Assembly: GCF_004322855.1 (NCBI RefSeq)
Contig: NZ_CP036402.1
Location: 2,232,001-2,296,000 of the forward strand
Length of the DNA: 64,000 nucleotides
Direction: 5' to 3'
Source of the DNA: Egibacter rhizosphaerae
GTDB lineage: Bacteria; Actinomycetota; Nitriliruptoria; Euzebyales; Egibacteraceae
In this document: positions 59,326 to 64,000 of the stretch, piece by piece
Layout: each line of letters starts with the position of its first letter
Position numbering within the stretch: the first letter of the stretch is position 1
The notes under the pieces: generated by a model
Seen by the model: the letters and a program-made list of their open reading frames with translations, nothing else
Databases searched by the model: none
Told to the model about the DNA's origin: nothing
Program-made: the position numbers and the translations under genes

Positions 59326-61107
59326 GTGTGGGGCGACAACGCCGCCGGCATGCGCCCGCTGCTCGCCCATCTGCTCGACGAGCGCGACGCCCGCCGCCCC
59401 GCGCTCGTCCGTGGCATCCCCCACCACCCCGACTCGATCGCCCGCGAGCGCCACTACCGCGACGGACTCGCCCGCCGCGGCATGCCCGTCGACGAGGACC
59501 TCGTGATCACCGGGTGGTTCACGCCGGAGCCGACGTACACCGCGATGTGGGAGCTGCTCGAGCGCCGCCGGGACTTCGACGCCGTCGTCGCGCTCAACGA
59601 CATGTCGGCGGTGAGCGCGATCGCCGCCCTCAACGATGCGGGGTTGCGGGTCCCGGAGGACGTCGCCGTCACCGGCTACGACAACGACCTCATCGCGACC
59701 CAGTGGCCGGGTCTGACCACCGTCGACCAGAGCTTCGGCGAGCAGGGTCGTGTCGCTGCCGAGCTCATGCTCGAGCAGATCCGCGACGGCCCGATCGCCC
59801 GCGAGGTCGCCGTGACCTCGCGCGTCGTCGTCCGCGGGTCGACACGGCCGAAGGGCGAACCGCCGGTCACCGACCTCGACGAAGCGATCGCCATCGCCAA
59901 GAGCGACAAGGAGCAGCTCGCCGCACGCGACGCGAGTCTGGCCCTCAGCAGCGCCCTCAACTACTGCTGGACCGTCGACGAGATCGTCGACGCGGTCAGC
60001 GCCCACCTGCACCGCCTCGGCATCATCCGCTGCTACCTCGGCCTGTACGAGCGCCGCTTCGATCCCGACGGCGACGACGGTCCGACGCGCGTGGAGACCG
60101 ACCGCGCGCGCGTCGTCCTCGCCTACCGGAACGGCGAGCGCCACGGGGCCCCGACCGAGCCGATCGCCTCCCACGAACTGCTCCCGCCGGACCTCGCCGA
60201 CGAGCTGGAAGGCGGAATGCTCGTGCTCCAGCCGCTCGCCGTGCTCGATCGCCCGCTGGGGTACCTGCTGTTCGAGCAGTCGACCGGGTCGGCCCGCGTC
60301 GCCGCCCTCATGCGCACCGAGCTGAGCCGCGCCATCGACGGGGTGTTCACCGGCGAGGAACTCCTCCAGCACGCACGCTACCTCGAGCAGGTCGTCGAGC
60401 GCCGCACCCGGGAACTCCAGGCAGAGGTCGTGACGCGCCGGCGGGCCGAGCGCGAGCTGCAGCGTGCCGTCGGCGAGCTGCAGCGCTCGGCGATGCGCGA
60501 CGGCCTAACCCAGCTCGCGAACCGCACCGCGTTCGCCGAGCACCTCGACGAGCAGTGGCGCGAGCACCTCGAGACCGGGCGTGAGCTCGCCGTGCTGATG
60601 GTCGACGTCGACGCGTTCAAGCCGTACAACGATCACTACGGCCACCTCGCCGGGGACGAGGCCCTGCGCGTGGTGGCCGAGTGTCTCGCCCGCGCGATCG
60701 CCGGCCCCGACGACCTCGCGTGCCGGTACGGCGGCGAGGAGTTCACCGCCGTGCTCGCCAACACGGCAACCCGCGGGGCGCGGGCGGTCTGCGAGCGGTT
60801 CCGTCGCTACCTCGACGAGGCGGCGGTCCCACACGCGACCTCGCCGATCGGCGGGCGGCTCACCCCGAGCGTCGGCGTCGCCGCCGGCGCCCCCCACGCG
60901 AGCGTCGACCCGTCACACCTCGTCGACCTCGCCGACCAAGCGCTCTACGACGCCAAGGCGGCGGGGCGCGACCGGGTCGCGACCCGGCGCATGGACGCTC
61001 GGCCCTCTCCGGTGGACGCACAGGCTGGCCCCCCTGATCCCGACGACGCGGTGCCGGTGGGGCCCGCCGCGGTCGGCCGTCCCGCGGCGGGACCGCAGGA
61101 AGCCTGA
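59326..61107 (+). pseudogene. Diguanylate cyclase with LacI-type binding domain, 5'-truncated
   Basis: Homology starts abruptly at VWGDNAAGMRPLLAHLLDER, the middle of a periplasmic-binding/LacI-like domain (AVVALNDMSAVSAIAALNDA, VAVTGYDNDLIATQWPGLTT). A helical/GAF-like region, a coiled coil and a complete GGDEF domain follow (GLTQLANRTAFAEHLDEQWR, LMVDVDAFKPYNDHYGHLAG, CRYGGEEFTAVL). The active-site loop is GGEEF; I see no RxxD inhibitory site. The first half of the binding domain is missing. A 585-residue product could start at ATG 59350 and might still make c-di-GMP, but ligand sensing should be lost. Confidence 0.7.
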
Positions 61108-61491
61108 CCCGCGGCGCGTGGACGCAGGCGGTTGGGGCAGGACCTCACACCTCCCATTTGGGGGTCGCTCTGCGGGTCCGGGCGATAGGTGAGGTAGGTG
61201 CCGGTGCGCGCTGACGCGGGCCCGCTCCGAGGCGGGAAGAGCCGCAGCTCCTCAGACGTGCTGGGCCAGGCCCTGCCAGGGCACACGAGCTCGCAGTACA
61301 CCGAGCCGACCGACAACGAGTCCACGTCGTCGGACACCGCGAGTGTCACAGGCTGGACTGATCCCGGTGGCCCGTTTCACCGGGACGGATCTCTCGCCCG
61401 CCACCCGTCGCCCCGTCAACGAAGTCGTCTTCCACGAGCGATGGGGGACGCGACCACGGAATCAAGCGGGCGCACGCTTCCGTGGCTGCAT
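61108..61491. other. 384-bp region without a recognisable gene
   Basis: Frames on both strands are short and lack family motifs. A plus-strand frame of 104 codons (61198-61512) has poor composition and no ribosome site. On the minus strand a GTYLTYRPDPQSDPQMGG phrase could be the end of a lost protein. The right end leads into the vapBC promoter. Confidence 0.4.
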
Positions 61492-61508
61492 GGTAGCGAT
61501 CTGCTACC
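61492..61508. promoter_or_regulatory. VapBC operator palindrome
   Basis: GGTAGC-GATCT-GCTACC, a 17-bp inverted repeat ending 9 bp before the antitoxin ATG at 61518. Position and symmetry fit autoregulation by the RHH antitoxin complex, as is usual for VapBC. Confidence 0.65.
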
Positions 61509-61517
61509 GTAGCCGTC

Positions 61518-61760
61518 ATGACGATCAGCATGCACATCCGCGACCTCGACGAGCCCACGCATCAAGAGCTCGTGCGCCGGGCTGATGCCGCGGGGGTGAG
61601 CCTGCGGGCCTACGTGGTCGAGGTTCTGCGCCGGCACACCGGTCTGCCAACGGTCGAGGACTGGCTCGACGAGGTCCGTAGGGACCCGCCCCTGCCGGCC
61701 GAAGGGCCGGACAGTGTCACGCTCGTCGAGGAGGGCCGACGCGACAGCGATGTGGCGTGA
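61518..61760 (+). CDS. vapB: VapB-type ribbon-helix-helix antitoxin
   Basis: 80 aa. N-terminal RHH (MTISMHIRDLDEPTHQELVR, AGVSLRAYVVEVLRRHTG) for DNA binding and a C-terminal acidic tail (DWLDEVRRDPPLPAEGPD) that would block the PIN nuclease. The toxin gene begins inside its stop (GTGA). The operator palindrome is directly upstream. Confidence 0.87.
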   Translation: MTISMHIRDLDEPTHQELVRRADAAGVSLRAYVVEVLRRHTGLPTVEDWLDEVRRDPPLPAEGPDSVTLVEEGRRDSDVA

Positions 61761-62152
61761 GTTCTCGTCTGCTGGTGGTCGACGCCTCGGCCGTCGTCGA
61801 GGTGCTGCGCCGCAGCGAGCTCGGCGATGCCGTAGCCGGCGCGATGCGCAGCGCTGCCTTGGCCACACCCGCCCATCTCGACGCCGAGGTGCTCTCGGCG
61901 CTCGCGCGATTGGTAGGGGGCGGTGCGGCAGCGGCCGCGAGCGTGGACCGAGCCCTGGTAGAGCTTGGGCGGTTTCCGGTCGAGCGGTATCCGATCACGC
62001 CACTGCTGGAGCGCGCGTGGGCCCTACGGGACAACGTCGCCGCACGCGACGCCATCTACGTCGCGTGCGCTGAGTTGCTCGGCGCCACCCTACTCACCCT
62101 CGACCACAAGCTCGCACGCAGCTCACCGGTTGACGTCGAACATCTGCCATGA
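61757..62152 (+). CDS. vapC: VapC-type PIN-domain toxin
   Basis: 131 aa from GTG 61757. The PIN acidic residues are all present: Asp in LVVDASAVVEVL, Glu in HLDAEVLSALARL, Asp in VAARDAIYVACAEL, Asp in LLTLDHKLARSS. PIN toxins are Mg-dependent RNases, often cutting tRNA or rRNA. Translation is coupled to the antitoxin. Both genes look intact, unlike the antitoxin remnant at 4.8 kb. Confidence 0.9.
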   Translation: MSSRLLVVDASAVVEVLRRSELGDAVAGAMRSAALATPAHLDAEVLSALARLVGGGAAAAASVDRALVELGRFPVERYPITPLLERAWALRDNVAARDAIYVACAELLGATLLTLDHKLARSSPVDVEHLP

Positions 62153-62333
62153 ACGTCAGCGGCCGGGAGTGGTCGATCGCCTCACCGACGGTGTGAGTAT
62201 GGGCCACCCGCTATCGGAGCAGTGGGCCTGAGGGGACAGCTCTCGAACCTTCGATGGAACGACGACGGCACCCCGAACCCAACCCGGAGACCAGAGGGAC
62301 CCGGCGGTGACATACCCGATCACCCGGCGCGCG

Positions 62334-63014
62334 CTACTCGCCGGTGCCGCCCTCGACAGACTGGGCGGCGAGCTCAATGGCCTCATTGAGTTCACCCGGT
62401 CCCGTTCTGGGGTCGTCCCTGATGACGTCGCGGATGGCAGCCTTGACTTGGAGCCGCCGCCACCGTTTTCGTCCCTCTTCGATGCGGTGGGCGTAGCCGT
62501 GCTTCCTGTCGACGTTGAACTCAGCAATCGCGAACTCGATGACGTCCTCGAGCGACGGCCGGAATCGCCGGCCACCGACGGGGAGGTGGAGCCGCCAGGT
62601 CTCGGAGGCCTTGCCCGCGTGGGCGCGAAGGAAGCCGACTGCCGAGGACTCTGCGTGGAGCTGCACATGCGCTGATGCCCATGCACGTTCGCGGACGTAG
62701 TCGAATCGAACCACCGGGTGCCGGACCGTGGGCACGATCAACGCGAACTCGGACTGGTCGATCGCCAGGAATGATCCGGTGAAGTCGAACGTGCACCGGA
62801 ACGAGGCGCGCAGGTCGAGTCGGTGCTCGCCCTGGATCGCCAGCGGCATGTCGACCGTGTTGCCATCATCGTCGAACGCACCCACTACAACACGGTCGTC
62901 CGCCACCTGGGCGCCGATAGGCGGTTCATCGACCACCGTCCGGTCCAGCAGGTCGCTGACCTCGGCCGCGAACTCGCTGGCGGTCTCGATGAGTGCCGGA
63001 TCAGCCTCCGTCAT
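62334..63014 (-). CDS. Uncharacterised protein, second gene of a two-gene module
   Basis: 226 aa from ATG 63014, overlapping the upstream small gene by 14 bp. Residues 35-140 look like a beta-rich domain (DDRVVVGAFDDDGNTVDMPL, FRCTFDFTGSFLAIDQSEFA, PVVRFDYVRERAWASAHVQL). The second half is helical (LEDVIEFAIAEFNVDRKHGY, RRLQVKAAIRDVIRDDP). No named family comes to mind, although small helical gene plus larger gene pairs of this look are common in actinobacterial accessory DNA. It may be a toxin-antitoxin or defence-type pair; unproven. Confidence 0.6.
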   Translation of the reverse strand: MTEADPALIETASEFAAEVSDLLDRTVVDEPPIGAQVADDRVVVGAFDDDGNTVDMPLAIQGEHRLDLRASFRCTFDFTGSFLAIDQSEFALIVPTVRHPVVRFDYVRERAWASAHVQLHAESSAVGFLRAHAGKASETWRLHLPVGGRRFRPSLEDVIEFAIAEFNVDRKHGYAHRIEEGRKRWRRLQVKAAIRDVIRDDPRTGPGELNEAIELAAQSVEGGTGE

Positions 63015-63198
63015 CGTCTGTGCCGAGGAGGAACTCAATCGAGCGGATGTCCTCCAGCAGCCAGTACTGCTCGCCGGTCAGTGCTCCCGAGTCCGCTGCA
63101 CGGTCGAGTTCGTCCCGGCTCATCGCGAGGCGAGCAAGAAGGCGCGCGCGCCGAGCCTCAAGCTCCGCGCGGCTCGGCTGCAGGACACGTGGTGACAT
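63001..63198 (-). CDS. Small helical protein, first gene of a two-gene module
   Basis: 65 aa from ATG 63198 (GGGGG upstream). Almost entirely helical and charged: SRAELEARRARLLARLAMSR, DELDRAADSGALTGEQYWLL, ending IRSIEFLLGTDDDGG. The 14-bp overlap with the larger downstream gene implies coupled translation and probably a complex between the two products, the larger being the effector. No family recognised. Confidence 0.55.
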   Translation of the reverse strand: MSPRVLQPSRAELEARRARLLARLAMSRDELDRAADSGALTGEQYWLLEDIRSIEFLLGTDDDGG

Positions 63199-63372
63199 CG
63201 GAATCCCCCTGGCAGCGGTTGTCGTCAGCGTACGAGATTGTGGCAGCCGGGTGAGACATCCCCTTGGACTGTAGCCCCCACACGGGCAGCTACGCTGCTG
63301 GCTCGAGGAGCTCGTGACCATGCCGCAGCGAACCGTGGCCGTCCGAGGCGACGCGGCGGTTGCGGGCGTGTG

Positions 63373-63522
63373 GGCCAAGTCGAGGCATCCTCCGACCTCG
63401 CGCTGCTCATCGAGGTGGCGCGTCGAGCTGCCGACTCGCTCGTAGGTCCCTCGCCACGCGAGATCCTACCTGACCTGCCGCCGGACGATCTCCGTCGCGC
63501 TGCGGTCGATAGCGTTCCAGAA
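63373..63522 (+). pseudogene. Aminoglycoside adenylyltransferase-like remnant
   Basis: A plus-strand frame reads GQVEASSDLALLIEVARRAA, DSLVGPSPREILPDLPPDDL and RRAAVDSVPE, the middle segment of ANT(3'')/DUF4111-type nucleotidyltransferases, between the catalytic GSxxxG-DxD part and the C-terminal helical domain. Both of those are missing. It is non-functional and overlaps the end of a minus-strand gene. Confidence 0.45.
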
Positions 63523-63774
63523 CCGTGGGGTCTCGCCACGGGCGGAACTGCCCGAACCACGGCAGAGTCCGCCGCCATCCGAGCCCGAAGGTTTTAGGCG
63601 ACCGAGTGCCTGCCGAATCCCTGGAGCGGGGACCGAGAGGTCTCCGAACAACTGCTCAACCTGCTGGACAGCAAAGGCCCCTTCGTTTCGAGCAGAGACC
63701 AAGACGGACGCAACCAGCACCTTCTTCCGGGCTGATGGGAGCATCTGCAGCCGAAGCGCGAACGGCTCACTCAT
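63466..63774 (-). CDS. Hypothetical HTH-like protein, probably 3'-truncated
   Basis: 102 aa from ATG 63774. The first 65 residues are protein-like (LPSARKKVLVASVLVSARNE, AVQQVEQLFGDLSVPAPGIR, QALGRLK) and resemble a winged-helix start. After LKPSG the composition changes to Gly/Ser/Arg-rich and runs through the adenylyltransferase remnant on the other strand, so the real C-terminus is probably lost. It overlaps the upstream gene by 8 bp. Confidence 0.45.
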   Translation of the reverse strand: MSEPFALRLQMLPSARKKVLVASVLVSARNEGAFAVQQVEQLFGDLSVPAPGIRQALGRLKPSGSDGGGLCRGSGSSARGETPRFWNAIDRSATEIVRRQVR

Positions 63775-64000
63775 GCAGTACGCCCATCCGCTTTCGTGCT
63801 TCATCCTTCGTCGACGGCTTAGTCTTGAAGGTCCGACTCACCCCGCTACCGCTCGGGATGACCCACTTAGAAATGCCGTTGAGTTGCGTCGAGAAGTTCT
63901 TGGCGTCGTAGATTCCCAACCGTTCGCACTCAGCCTTCAAGGTGTCGTACGTCGTCCCGTCTCGGTCATATCCACCCACCTTGCGTGCGAAGACGAGCGT
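63767..64000 (-). CDS. Hypothetical protein, C-terminal part (runs off right edge)
   Basis: The minus-strand frame is open from the right edge to the stop at 63767. The visible 77 residues (TLVFARKVGGYDRDGTTYDT, LKAECERLGIYDAKNFSTQL, NGISKWVIPSGSGVSRTFKT) are protein-like and well structured; GTG 63979 is an internal start option. No family recognised. It is cotranscribed with the HTH-like gene downstream. Confidence 0.5.
   Translation of the reverse strand, partial: TLVFARKVGGYDRDGTTYDTLKAECERLGIYDAKNFSTQLNGISKWVIPSGSGVSRTFKTKPSTKDEARKRMGVLHE

Noticed and set aside
61198-61512. 104-codon open frame before vapB
   Set aside because: No ribosome site, poor composition, and it runs through the antitoxin operator.
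1-64000. tRNA, rRNA, CRISPR arrays, IS transposases and phage integrases
   Set aside because: Looked for by motif (T-loop GGTTCGA-type sequences, repeated spacers, DDE or tyrosine recombinase motifs) and none was convincing; a tRNA scan program would be needed to be certain.

Overview
The window is high-GC, densely packed bacterial chromosome (no rRNA, tRNA, phage or CRISPR seen). Three things point to Actinobacteria: a DtxR/IdeR-type iron box, a Nur-type nickel box, and several LuxR, GAF-ANTAR and HhH proteins of actinobacterial style. Many secreted and membrane proteins have strongly acidic regions, as in salt-tolerant deep-branching lineages such as Nitriliruptoria; that placement is inference only.

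Layout. 0-7.4 kb: the start of a TetR regulator, a DoxX-like membrane protein, a large LuxR ATPase regulator and a DUF4242 protein. Then comes a 1.1 kb scar of broken genes, an HNH restriction-type nuclease with a possible sulfur-binding domain, a methyltransferase and a DUF429 protein. 7.5-11.4 kb: a three-gene 2-oxoacid oxidoreductase operon with an F420-hydrogenase-beta-like ferredoxin subunit. 11.6-20.8 kb: a sugar or sugar-acid catabolic cluster built around an unusual single polypeptide, a GntR/UTRA regulator fused to KDPG aldolase. 20.8-23.5 kb: FUSC, OsmC and CDF proteins.

23.5-46.5 kb is a metal and cofactor region. A NikABCDE-type importer diverges from a copper chaperone of the PCuAC family across a 25-bp near-palindrome that matches the nickel regulator Nur. 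A cobalamin riboswitch precedes a BtuFCD importer. A CmtR-like sensor diverges from a heavy-metal P-type ATPase. A siderophore importer sits behind an IdeR box. MocR, VanW and VOC proteins and further decayed genes lie between them. 46.5-58.6 kb holds signalling and transport genes: a PadR/cupredoxin pair, a NarL-type two-component system, an ABC exporter, an epimerase, LuxR-GAF, DUF1697 and GAF-ANTAR proteins. 58.7-64 kb holds a frameshifted BluB abutting a 5'-truncated diguanylate cyclase, a VapBC pair, an uncharacterised two-gene module and gene remnants.

A recurring theme is gene decay at junctions: at least five places where the end of one family runs directly into a piece of another. 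The best candidates for something undescribed are the GntR-KDPG aldolase fusion with its shared operator-like motif, the nickel box that appears to control both a nickel importer and a copper-chaperone-like protein, and the KorAB-FrhB-type operon.
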